A DNA stretch of 7,264 bases from Alphaproteobacteria bacterium (GTDB lineage: Bacteria > Pseudomonadota > Alphaproteobacteria > ATCC43930 > CGMCC-115725), in the NCBI GenBank assembly GCA_030039775.1, contig JASHUX010000111.1, positions 1-7,264 on the forward strand, written 5' to 3'. Below, one piece after another: positions 1 to 6,645 of this stretch (the stretch's first letter is position 1; every line of letters begins with the position of its first letter). The notes under the pieces were generated by a model that made no database searches, was not told where the DNA came from, and saw nothing but the letters and a program-made list of their open reading frames with translations. A program made the position numbers and the translations under genes.

Positions 1-226
<226 letters not shown>

Positions 227-229
227 CCG

Positions 230-910
230 ATGAAGGCGCTGCCGATACCGCCGCTGCTCGTCATCACCGATCGCAAACAGGCGCCGCGGCCGTTGTTGGA
301 AGTGGCGCTCGCGCTGTTCGCCGGCGGCTGCCGCTGGATTTCTCTGCGCGAGCCCGATCTGCCGATGAACGAGCGCGTGAACTTGCTCTATCGCCTGGTC
401 AATTACGGTGAGCGTGTGAAGGCCCGCGTCAGCGTCCACGCCGACTACGCCGCCGCGATGACGACGGGCGCGGGCGGCGTCCATCTGCCGCGCCACGGCT
501 CGATCAAGACGGCACGCGCCTATCTCGGCAATCTCGCCACCGTCGGCATTTCGGCGCATGACCGTAACGAAGTTCAACAGGCTGCGGCACTTGGCGCCGA
601 CTATGTGACGCTGAGCCCGATCTTCGACAGCGCCAGCAAGCCGGGTTACGGGCCGGCGACCGGCTTGAAGGGCCTGGCCGAAATCGCCAAGTCCGTTCCG
701 ATTCCGGTCTACGCGCTGGGCGGGATCGACGCCAGCAACGCCGCGCAGTGCCGCGCCGCCGGCGCAGCCGGCGTCGCGATCATGGGCGCGGCGATGCGGG
801 CCGACGATCCGGAAGGGATGATTCGCGACGTGATCGCGGCACTGGGCGGCCCGCTTGTCACCGTTCCCGCGGGCGACCATAGTCGGAGCAAACCGGCACC
901 GTTGCCGTAG
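230..910 (+). CDS. thiE: ThiE/TenI-superfamily protein (thiamine-phosphate synthase-like, atypical active site)
   Basis: This 226-residue TIM barrel belongs to the family that either joins thiazole and pyrimidine phosphates (ThiE) or isomerises the thiazole product of ThiG (TenI). Family landmarks are LLVITDR (9-15), WISLRE (36-41), GGVHLP (82-87), GISAHD (106-111), GADYVTLSPIFDSASK (122-137) and YALGGI (161-166). Against Bacillus subtilis ThiE, aligned from memory, R40, K137 and G165 are kept. The Gln and Lys of the QxRxK motif are S38 and P42, the Asn-Asp pair is H70-A71, and the Asp of GQED is G90. The LP after GGVH and H110 resemble TenI, whose catalytic His aligns there. The ATG at 230 follows a GGCGGA-like ribosome site. 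Position right after thiG supports a thiamine role; the exact reaction is uncertain. The last 20 residues or so are a Pro/Ser/Lys-rich tail. Confidence 0.85.
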   Translation: MKALPIPPLLVITDRKQAPRPLLEVALALFAGGCRWISLREPDLPMNERVNLLYRLVNYGERVKARVSVHADYAAAMTTGAGGVHLPRHGSIKTARAYLGNLATVGISAHDRNEVQQAAALGADYVTLSPIFDSASKPGYGPATGLKGLAEIAKSVPIPVYALGGIDASNAAQCRAAGAAGVAIMGAAMRADDPEGMIRDVIAALGGPLVTVPAGDHSRSKPAPLP

Positions 911-929
911 CGGACAGCGAGGCACCGCC

Positions 930-1637
930 ATGATTCAGCTCTATTACTGGCCGACCCCGAACGGCCATAAGATTACGCTCTTCCTCGAGGAAACCGGCCT
1001 GCCCTACGAGATCAAGCCGGTGAATATCGGCAAGGGCGACCAGTTCAAGCCCGAGTTCCTAGCATTTTCGCCCAACAATCGCATGCCCGCGATCATCGAC
1101 GACGATCCGGCGGGCGGCGGTGCGCCGATCGGGATTTTCGAGAGCGGTGCCATCCTGCTTTATCTCGCGGAAAAGACCGGCAAGTTCATTCCATCCGATC
1201 TCCGCGGCCGGGCCGAAGTGCTGCAATGGCTGTTCTGGCAAATGGGCGGCCTCGGCCCGATGGCGGGACAGGCCAACCATTTCGCGCATTACGCGCCGGA
1301 AAAACTGCCCTACGCGATCGACCGCTACGTCAAGGAGACCGGCCGACTGTTCGCGGTGCTGGATCACCGGCTGCGGGATCGCGAGTTCGTCGCCGGCGCG
1401 TATTCCATCGCCGACATGGCGTCCTATCCGTGGACCACGGCGTACGAACGCATGAACCTGAAGATCGAGGACTTCCCTAACCTCAAACGCTGGCAGGACG
1501 GGATCAAGGCCCGGCCCGCGACCGCGCGCGCCTACGAGAAGGGAAAGCAGTTCCAAAGCATGCCGCCGACCCATCCCGACGCGCGGAAAATCCTGTTCGG
1601 CCAAGACGCCGCCACCGTACGCCGTTACGGCGCATGA
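930..1637 (+). CDS. yfcG: Glutathione S-transferase family protein, YfcG-like (Nu class) disulfide-bond oxidoreductase
   Basis: This is a 235-residue cytosolic GST. Its N-terminal thioredoxin-like domain (1 to about 85) opens with LYYWPTPNGHKITLFLEE, nearly the same as E. coli YfcG; T9 and N11 match the YfcG residues that contact glutathione in place of a catalytic Cys or Ser. NNRMPAI carries the cis-proline (P53), and FESGAILLYLAEKTG (70-84) carries the Glu-Ser pair (E71, S72) that holds the gamma-glutamyl group. The helical C-terminal domain includes LQWLFWQMGGLGPM and YSIADMASYPW, both YfcG hallmarks. Family members show glutathione-dependent disulfide reductase activity. I start at ATG 930, not at the in-frame ATG 855, because 930 gives the conserved N-terminus and avoids overlap with the upstream gene. 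The gap to that gene is 19 nt, so it probably ends the thi transcript. No clear terminator follows. Confidence 0.92.
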   Translation: MIQLYYWPTPNGHKITLFLEETGLPYEIKPVNIGKGDQFKPEFLAFSPNNRMPAIIDDDPAGGGAPIGIFESGAILLYLAEKTGKFIPSDLRGRAEVLQWLFWQMGGLGPMAGQANHFAHYAPEKLPYAIDRYVKETGRLFAVLDHRLRDREFVAGAYSIADMASYPWTTAYERMNLKIEDFPNLKRWQDGIKARPATARAYEKGKQFQSMPPTHPDARKILFGQDAATVRRYGA

Positions 1638-1793
1638 GCGCTGATATCCCCTGTATTTTTAGCCGATTCACCATGATTGTTCGCGTTGCGCGACGCTCCG
1701 CGTGATAGAGTGCGCTTGTGCTGGATCGCTCGGATCCGGCCAGTAATTTTGCCGCCTTACCGGGGGGCCTCTCAATTTAACAGGAGCATTGTA

Positions 1794-2126
1794 ATGAAGG
1801 CGTTTCTGTCAGCATTTGCACTACTGTCGTTCCTTGCCGCGTCCACCCTGCCGACGATCGCGTCGGCCGAGGAGATGAAGAACGACCAGACCACGACGTC
1901 CAAGCCCGACACGGTCGCCAAACCCGATACCGGCACATCCGCCGACAAGGGGACGATGGACACGAACAAGTCCGCGACCTCGACCTCCGACAACAAGACG
2001 CACAAAACCGCGACCCATAAGTCGACGCATCACAAGAAGACCACCAAGAAGAAGACCCATCATAAGCACACCGCGTCGCACAAGACGAAGCCGAAGAGCG
2101 ACACGACCGCGCCGAAGCAAGGCTAA
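1794..2126 (+). CDS. Small exported Thr/Lys/His-rich protein of unknown function
   Basis: This is a 110-residue protein with a clear Sec signal peptide: MK, a hydrophobic stretch (about 3-18) and a likely cleavage after ASA at residue 25. The mature 85 residues contain about 21 Thr, 18 Lys and 8 His, with no Cys, Phe, Tyr or Trp, so it is probably disordered. The Asp residues are mostly in the first half. The second half is strongly basic, with clustered TH(H)K units at 69-96. The ATG at 1794 has a good ribosome site, CAGGAG at 1781-1786. An in-frame ATG at 1677 would bury the signal peptide and is rejected. Composition recalls acid-shock protein Asr and other periplasmic His/Lys-rich proteins, but there is no domain to prove this. 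It stands alone between the thi transcript and the convergent efflux operon, and a hairpin follows. I do not recognise a specific gene. Confidence 0.85.
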   Translation: MKAFLSAFALLSFLAASTLPTIASAEEMKNDQTTTSKPDTVAKPDTGTSADKGTMDTNKSATSTSDNKTHKTATHKSTHHKKTTKKKTHHKHTASHKTKPKSDTTAPKQG

Positions 2127-2143
2127 GCCTGTTTGCCGAAGGA

Positions 2144-2181
2144 GAACGGCCTCCGGCGCATGCCGGAGGCCGCTTCATTTT
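2144..2181 (+). terminator. Strong hairpin terminator between convergent genes, possibly bidirectional
   Basis: A perfect 11-bp stem pairs 2147-2157 with 2162-2172 around a GCAT loop (arm CGGCCTCCGGC). Three more pairs (2144-2146 with 2174-2176) form past a single bulged base. On the + strand it is followed by CATTTTGGG, a short T tract, 17 nt after the stop of the small exported protein. On the - strand the same stem is followed by TTCTCCTT and lies 24 nt after the stop of the RND pump, so it may serve both genes. The T tracts are modest, so termination efficiency is inferred. Confidence 0.75.
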
Positions 2182-2196
2182 GGGATAGAAACCCGC

Positions 2197-5100
2197 TTAC
2201 TCCGCCGCAAGCGCTTCTTCCTGCTCGCGCTCGAGCTCGGCGGCGGCGCGGTGATCCCGCGCCAGCACGGTATAAACCGTCGGCAGCACGAACAGCGTGA
2301 ACAGCGTGCCGATCGTCATGCCGGCGACGATCACGATGCCGATAGAAAAGCGGCTGGCGGCGCCTGCGCCCGTCGCGGTGAGCAGCGGAAACAGACCGAC
2401 CACCATCGCCGCCGTCGTCATCAAGATCGGCCGCAACCGCACCGCCGCCGCGCGCTCGATGGCCTGGCGCTTGTCCATGCCCTCGCGGCGCTGAAGCTGG
2501 TTCGCGAACTCGGTCATCAGAATGCCGTGCTTGCTGATGAGGCCGATCAGAGTCACGAGGCCGACCTGGGTGTAAATATTCAGCGACGCGACTCCGATGA
2601 ACAGCGGCACAAGGGCGCCGCAAATCGACAGCGGCACCGAAATCAGGATGATCAGCGGATCGCGCAGACTCTCGAACTGCCCCGCCAGCACCAGATAGAT
2701 GATGATGAGGGCGAAGATGAAGGTGATCGTAAGCTGATTGCCTTCCTCGACATATTGCCGCGATTCGCCAAGGAAGTCGGCGTGGAAACCGGGCGGCAGC
2801 ACTTCGGCCGCGGTCCGCTGCATGAACGCCACCGCGTCGCCCATACTGACGCCGGGGAACGGCACGCCGGACAAGGTCGCCGAGTTAAGCTGGTTGTAGT
2901 GGTAATAGGCATTGGGGTCCGTCCGCGTCGAGAACGACACCACCGTCGACAGCGGCACCAACCCGCCGCTGATCGTCTTGACGAAATATTTCTGCAGTTC
3001 CTCCGGGTCGAGGCGCTGGCCGCGCGGCACTTGCGGAATCACCTGATAAGCGCGGCCCGAGAAATCGAACTGGTTGACGTAATTGCCGCCGACCATCAGC
3101 GCGAGCGTCTGGCCGATGGTCTGCATGTTGATGCCGAGATCGTTGGCCTTGGCGCGATCGATATTGAGCTGCGTGACCGGCTGATTAAAGGCGAGGTCGC
3201 TGTCCACGAAGATGAAGTTGTGGCTGCGAAACGCCCACGCCTTGATTTCGTTCATCAGCTTGAACACGGTGTCGCTGGGCGCCGCCGCGCTGATCACGAA
3301 TTGGAACGGCAGACCGCCGAACGCGCCGGGCAGCGCCGGCGGACTGAAGGCGCTGGCGCGGATGCCGACAATGTCGTTGAGTTTTCCTTGGACGAGCGGC
3401 GACAGGGCCTTGGTCGAACGCACGCGCTCGTCCCACGGTTTCAGCACCATCGCCGAAAAGCTGGTGTTGAGCCCTTGGAAACCGTTGATCATGAAGGTGG
3501 CGTCGGTTTCGGGGAACGAGCGATAGACATTTTCAACGTCGCGGCCGAACGCCTCGGTGTAATCGAGGTTGGCGTATTGCGGTCCCTTGCCCAGAGCGAA
3601 GAGCACGCCCTGGTCTTCCTGCGGCGCCAGTTCTTTCTGCACGTGGGTGTAGAGGAACACCAGCATCGCGAAGATGCCGATCGCAAACACGATCACCACC
3701 GGCCGATAATCCAGCGTGCCGGCGAGGCGTCGAGAATAGAATCGCTGCGTCGCGGAAAAGAACTTGTCGACCTGGCGCGCGAACCAGCCTTCCTGCGCCG
3801 TGCTGGTGAGAAACCGCGATGCCATCATCGGCGACAGGGTCAGCGCGACGATGCCCGAGATGATGACCGACCCCGCGAGCGTGAAGGCGAACTCGCGGAA
3901 CAGGGTCCCGGTCAAGCCGGTGAGGAAGCCGATCGGCGCGTACACGGCGGCGAGCGTGATGGTCATGGCGACGACCGGGCCGACGATTTCACGGGCGCCG
4001 ATGATGGCGGCGCGGAACGGCGTCTCGCCTTCCTCGATGTGCCGATAGACGTTCTCGACCACCACGATGGCGTCGTCGACGACGAGACCGATCGCCAGCA
4101 CCATCGCCAACAGGGTCAGCAGATTGAAGCTGAAGCCCATCGCGCCCATGATGATGCCCACGCCGACCAGCGACAGCGGCATCGTCACGACCGGAATGAT
4201 CACGGCGCGCAACGTACCTAGGAACAGGAAAATCACGATGATGACAATGCCGACGGCCAGCGCCAGCGTGCGCTCCACCTCCGCGATCGACGAGCGGATG
4301 AACTTGGTCGAATCGTAGGCGATCGTCATCTCGACCGTCGGCGGCAAGCCGCGCTCGATCGACGGTAGCACCGCGCGGATGTCGTTGACGATATTGAGTG
4401 GATTGCCGGTCGGCGTTGCGTTGATGCCGATAAACACGGAGTGGTTGCCGTTCATCAGCACCGAGACGTTGGTGCTTTGCGGACCGAGATCGACGTCGGC
4501 GACATCCCTCAGGCGTACGAGCGCGCCGTTCTGGGCCTTCACCACCATGCTCTTGAATTCATCCACCGACTTGAGGTCGGTGTTGGCGATGACGTTGGAG
4601 ATGGTGAAATAGCCTTTCGCCTGGCCGGGCGCCGCCTGGTAGTTGTTCTGGAGCAGCGCGCCCGCCACATCGACCGCGGTGACGCCGTGCGACGCCATTT
4701 TCGTCGGATCGAGCCACACGCGCATCGCGTAGGTCTGACCGCCGAGGATGTCGGCGGACGCCACGCCGTCGACGGTCGCCAGCAGCGGCTGGACGTTGCG
4801 CGCGAGATAATCCGCGACCGCGGCCGCACTCAATTGCGAGGAATGGAAATTGATGTACATGACGCCGGTGGTCTGTCCGGTCGTCTTGATGATGATCGGG
4901 TCGAACGCGTCCTTCGGCAGCAGGTAACGAACCTGGTTGGTCTTGGCCATGACGTCGGTCATGGCGGTGCCCGGATCGTAATTGAGCTTGATGTTGACCA
5001 CGATGGTGCTGGTGCCCAGCACCGACGTCGAGGTGATGTAGTCGATGCCTTCAGCCGACGACACCGCTTGCTCGATCGGCTGGGTGATAAAGCCCTGGAC

Positions 5101-5274
5101 GATTTCGGCCGGCGCGCCCGGATAGATGGTCGTCACCGTGACGACCGTGTTTTCCATTTTCGGATATTGCCGCACCGGCAGATCGTAGAGCGCGCGCAAT
5201 CCCAACAGCAGGATCAGGAGACTGACGACGATCGACAAGACCGGGCGGCGGATGAACAGGTCGGTGAAGCGCAT
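2197..5274 (-). CDS. RND multidrug efflux transporter, inner-membrane pump (AcrB/MexB type, HAE-1 family)
   Basis: This 1025-residue proton-driven pump forms the inner-membrane trimer of a tripartite drug efflux complex. It begins FIRRPVLSIVVSLLILLLG (TM1, about 11-29), followed by a large periplasmic loop (about 30-335). TM2-TM6 follow at about 336-485, TM7 near 525-543, a second periplasmic loop to about 845, and TM8-TM12 at about 846-1005. The proton-relay residues of AcrB are present: D400 and D401 in GLVVDDAIVVVENV, K915 in GLISKHGIL and R948 in RLRPILMTT. Length is normal for HAE-1 (about 1030-1050), and no frame break is seen. The N-terminal block (LPVRQYPKMENTVVTVTT, EGIDYITSTS) is nearer the MexW/MexK style than AcrB itself. 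It starts 4 nt after the adaptor gene, so translation is probably coupled. Substrates cannot be read from sequence, and no outer-membrane channel gene adjoins it. Confidence 0.96.
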   Translation of the reverse strand: MRFTDLFIRRPVLSIVVSLLILLLGLRALYDLPVRQYPKMENTVVTVTTIYPGAPAEIVQGFITQPIEQAVSSAEGIDYITSTSVLGTSTIVVNIKLNYDPGTAMTDVMAKTNQVRYLLPKDAFDPIIIKTTGQTTGVMYINFHSSQLSAAAVADYLARNVQPLLATVDGVASADILGGQTYAMRVWLDPTKMASHGVTAVDVAGALLQNNYQAAPGQAKGYFTISNVIANTDLKSVDEFKSMVVKAQNGALVRLRDVADVDLGPQSTNVSVLMNGNHSVFIGINATPTGNPLNIVNDIRAVLPSIERGLPPTVEMTIAYDSTKFIRSSIAEVERTLALAVGIVIIVIFLFLGTLRAVIIPVVTMPLSLVGVGIIMGAMGFSFNLLTLLAMVLAIGLVVDDAIVVVENVYRHIEEGETPFRAAIIGAREIVGPVVAMTITLAAVYAPIGFLTGLTGTLFREFAFTLAGSVIISGIVALTLSPMMASRFLTSTAQEGWFARQVDKFFSATQRFYSRRLAGTLDYRPVVIVFAIGIFAMLVFLYTHVQKELAPQEDQGVLFALGKGPQYANLDYTEAFGRDVENVYRSFPETDATFMINGFQGLNTSFSAMVLKPWDERVRSTKALSPLVQGKLNDIVGIRASAFSPPALPGAFGGLPFQFVISAAAPSDTVFKLMNEIKAWAFRSHNFIFVDSDLAFNQPVTQLNIDRAKANDLGINMQTIGQTLALMVGGNYVNQFDFSGRAYQVIPQVPRGQRLDPEELQKYFVKTISGGLVPLSTVVSFSTRTDPNAYYHYNQLNSATLSGVPFPGVSMGDAVAFMQRTAAEVLPPGFHADFLGESRQYVEEGNQLTITFIFALIIIYLVLAGQFESLRDPLIILISVPLSICGALVPLFIGVASLNIYTQVGLVTLIGLISKHGILMTEFANQLQRREGMDKRQAIERAAAVRLRPILMTTAAMVVGLFPLLTATGAGAASRFSIGIVIVAGMTIGTLFTLFVLPTVYTVLARDHRAAAELEREQEEALAAE

Positions 5275-5278
5275 CGGC

Positions 5279-6478
5279 CTAGTCCCGGGGCGGCTTAGCC
5301 GGCTTTTGGAGCGGTCCCTCTTTCGAGAGGCGCACGGGCGCGTTGTTGATGATCTTGAGCTGGCCCGAGCTTGCCACCATTTCCCCGGCCTTGAGGCCGG
5401 TCAGCACCGCGATCGCACCGTCGCGCCGTTCGCCCAATGTCACGAAACTCTGTGACGCGATGTATTTCGGCTGGCCCTTTTCATCCTTGCCGACCGGCTT
5501 GATGATATAGACCGAGGTACCGTACGGCGTGTATTCGACCGCCGTTTCCGGAATCGTGACCACGTCATGCTGGGGCGGCAGCACGACTTTCGCGTTGGCA
5601 AACATGCCGGGGCGGAGCGCATGATCCGCGTTGGCGATCGTCGCCTCGGCCTTGATGGCGCGCGTCTGCGGATCGATCTGCGGCTCGACCGTGGTGAGCT
5701 TGCCGGCGAAGGTCCGATTCGGATAGGCATCGACCGCGATATCGATCTGCTGGCCGATCTTGAGTTGGGCGCTCGCCTGCTCCGGCAGGGTGAAGTCGAC
5801 ATACATGGTGTCGAGATCGGTCAGCGTGGCGATCGCGGTGCCGGGATTGAGATACTGGCCGAGATTGACCTGACGGATGCCGAGCTCGCCTGCGAACGGC
5901 GCACGCACCGCCTTCTGCGTGATGATGGCCTGCTCCTTCGCGATGCCGGCGCGCGCCTGGTCCAGCGCCATCTGCGCCTGATCCTCGGCCTGCTGCGAGC
6001 CGAATTGCTGCTTCGCCAGGGTGTGCGCGCGCACCAGATTGACTTGCGCCAGTTTTTCCTGCGCCTGGAAATTGGCGAGGTCGGCGCGGTCGGGTTCGTC
6101 GTAGATCTGGACCAGCGGATCGCCGGCTTTCACGCTCTGCCCGGCCTCGAACATGATCGCGGTGATCCGGCCCGCGACTTCGGGCGCCACCGTCACTTGC
6201 CTCGCCGCCATCAGCGTGCCGATGCCTTCGAGATAGCGCGGCATGTCCTGCAGCGTCGCCGCGACCGCGGCAACCGGCGCCGGTGGCGGCGCCATCTTCG
6301 CCATGATCTGGCCGATCATCATCGTTTTGAAATTCTGGAACGCGTACAGGCCGAAGCCGACCGCACCCATCAGCACGATCACCAGTATCAGGCGGAAAAT
6401 CAGCCGGCCGCGCGTCCGCGGCTTGCGCGGCCGCCCGGCGGCGCGCGGCAATGCATCCGTCATCGACTTGCTGCTCAT
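5279..6478 (-). CDS. RND efflux periplasmic adaptor (membrane fusion protein, HlyD/AcrA family)
   Basis: This 399-residue adaptor bridges the RND pump and a TolC-like outer-membrane channel. A short Arg/Lys-rich cytoplasmic tail (12-25) precedes one membrane helix (26-47). There is no lipobox Cys, so it is membrane-anchored and not a lipoprotein. The lipoyl half-motifs are at 93-128 (VAPEVAGRI, AGQSVKAGDPL) and 189-222 (VRAPFAGELG, LGQYLNPG). The alpha-hairpin lies between them, and beta-barrel and membrane-proximal domains follow. The hairpin has R150, L154 and S161 in R-x3-L-x6-S spacing, matching the RLS motif known to dock TolC-type channels. I choose ATG 6476-6478. It gives a normal length and has GGAT/AGGGG purines just upstream. 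GTG at 6560-6562 would add 28 residues with no family resemblance, and ATG 6464-6466 is a further alternative. It heads a two-gene operon with the pump, divergent from marR. Confidence 0.93.
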   Translation of the reverse strand: MSSKSMTDALPRAAGRPRKPRTRGRLIFRLILVIVLMGAVGFGLYAFQNFKTMMIGQIMAKMAPPPAPVAAVAATLQDMPRYLEGIGTLMAARQVTVAPEVAGRITAIMFEAGQSVKAGDPLVQIYDEPDRADLANFQAQEKLAQVNLVRAHTLAKQQFGSQQAEDQAQMALDQARAGIAKEQAIITQKAVRAPFAGELGIRQVNLGQYLNPGTAIATLTDLDTMYVDFTLPEQASAQLKIGQQIDIAVDAYPNRTFAGKLTTVEPQIDPQTRAIKAEATIANADHALRPGMFANAKVVLPPQHDVVTIPETAVEYTPYGTSVYIIKPVGKDEKGQPKYIASQSFVTLGERRDGAIAVLTGLKAGEMVASSGQLKIINNAPVRLSKEGPLQKPAKPPRD

Positions 6479-6582
6479 ACCCCTGCCATCCAATCCGCGA
6501 TGCGCGAAACACCCTTGCCCGGCCGCTCCGCATTGCTGCCAGACCGACCAGGCGCTCGACACGCCCCCGTCTATTCCCTAGG

Positions 6583-6611
6583 ATCATTCAATGCTTTAAT
6601 ATCTTAGCCAA
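6583..6611 (-). promoter_or_regulatory. Putative promoter of the efflux operon
   Basis: Read on the - strand, a -35 candidate TTGGCT (6606-6611) and a -10 candidate AATGAT (6583-6588) are separated by exactly 17 nt, each matching 4 of 6 sigma-70 consensus bases. Transcription would begin near 6575, giving a leader of about 100 nt before the adaptor start at 6478. The -35 element lies inside the inverted repeat at 6600-6618, so a bound repressor would block it. The match is moderate and is supported mainly by this placement. Confidence 0.4.
6592..6600 (+). promoter_or_regulatory. Putative extended -10 promoter of the marR gene
   Basis: TGCTTTAAT fits an extended -10 element (TGn followed by TTTAAT, 5 of 6 against TATAAT). 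No good -35 lies upstream, which extended -10 promoters tolerate. Transcription would start near 6607, inside the adjoining inverted repeat, with a leader of about 40 nt that includes the GAGGAG ribosome site at 6631-6636. This placement would allow autorepression. The sequence match is short, so it remains tentative. Confidence 0.4.
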
Positions 6612-6618
6612 TAAGATA
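6600..6618. promoter_or_regulatory. Likely MarR operator: perfect inverted repeat between divergent genes
   Basis: TATCTTA-GCCAA-TAAGATA is a perfect 7-bp inverted repeat with a 5-bp spacer. It lies in the AT-rich part of an otherwise GC-rich intergenic region. Size and symmetry suit a dimeric winged-helix regulator of the MarR family, which commonly binds AT-rich palindromes of about 16-20 bp at its own divergent promoter. It overlaps the -35 proposed for the efflux operon and the start region proposed for marR, so one bound dimer could silence both. Binding is inferred from position and symmetry. Confidence 0.65.
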
Positions 6619-6645
6619 CCAAAACGCCAAGAGGAGAAAATTAGG

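Noticed and set aside
709..891. Short - strand frame inside the thiE-like gene
   Set aside because: It is antisense, Ala/Ser/Pro-rich and without a ribosome site or homology. It is a coding shadow.
1620..1660. Possible terminator after the GST: small hairpins CGCCG-TTA-CGGCG and GCGC-ATGA-GCGC, then a TATTTTTA run
   Set aside because: The stems are only 4-5 bp, overlap the end of the coding sequence, and the T run lies about 14-22 nt downstream, too far for a convincing intrinsic terminator.
1638..1793. Promoter of the small exported protein
   Set aside because: TTG-containing -35-like words occur (1677, 1686, 1716), but none has a good -10 at 16-18 nt, and no clear GGAAC-type stress promoter was found. 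A promoter must exist here or upstream, but I cannot place it.
2251..4221. Long + strand open frame (656 codons) opposite the RND pump
   Set aside because: It is Arg/His/Asp-rich with no family resemblance and lies wholly antisense to a well-conserved transporter gene. High GC with third-position bias leaves such frames open by chance. The same applies to the + strand frame at 4441-5298.
6479..6562. N-terminal extension of the adaptor from GTG 6562
   Set aside because: The extra 28 residues have Trp/Cys/Gln-rich content unlike adaptors and precede the natural cytoplasmic tail and membrane helix. ATG 6478 gives a normal length.
5567..6607. + strand open frame (346 codons) opposite the adaptor gene, and a - strand frame at 5565-6587 in another register
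   Set aside because: Both are shadows of the adaptor gene with arginine-rich, low-complexity translations and no recognisable domain.
6451..6645. N-terminal extension of the MarR gene upstream of GTG 6646
   Set aside because: It would cross the operator and promoter region and overlap the adaptor gene. GTG 6646 has a well-spaced GAGGAG ribosome site and yields a normal MarR length.
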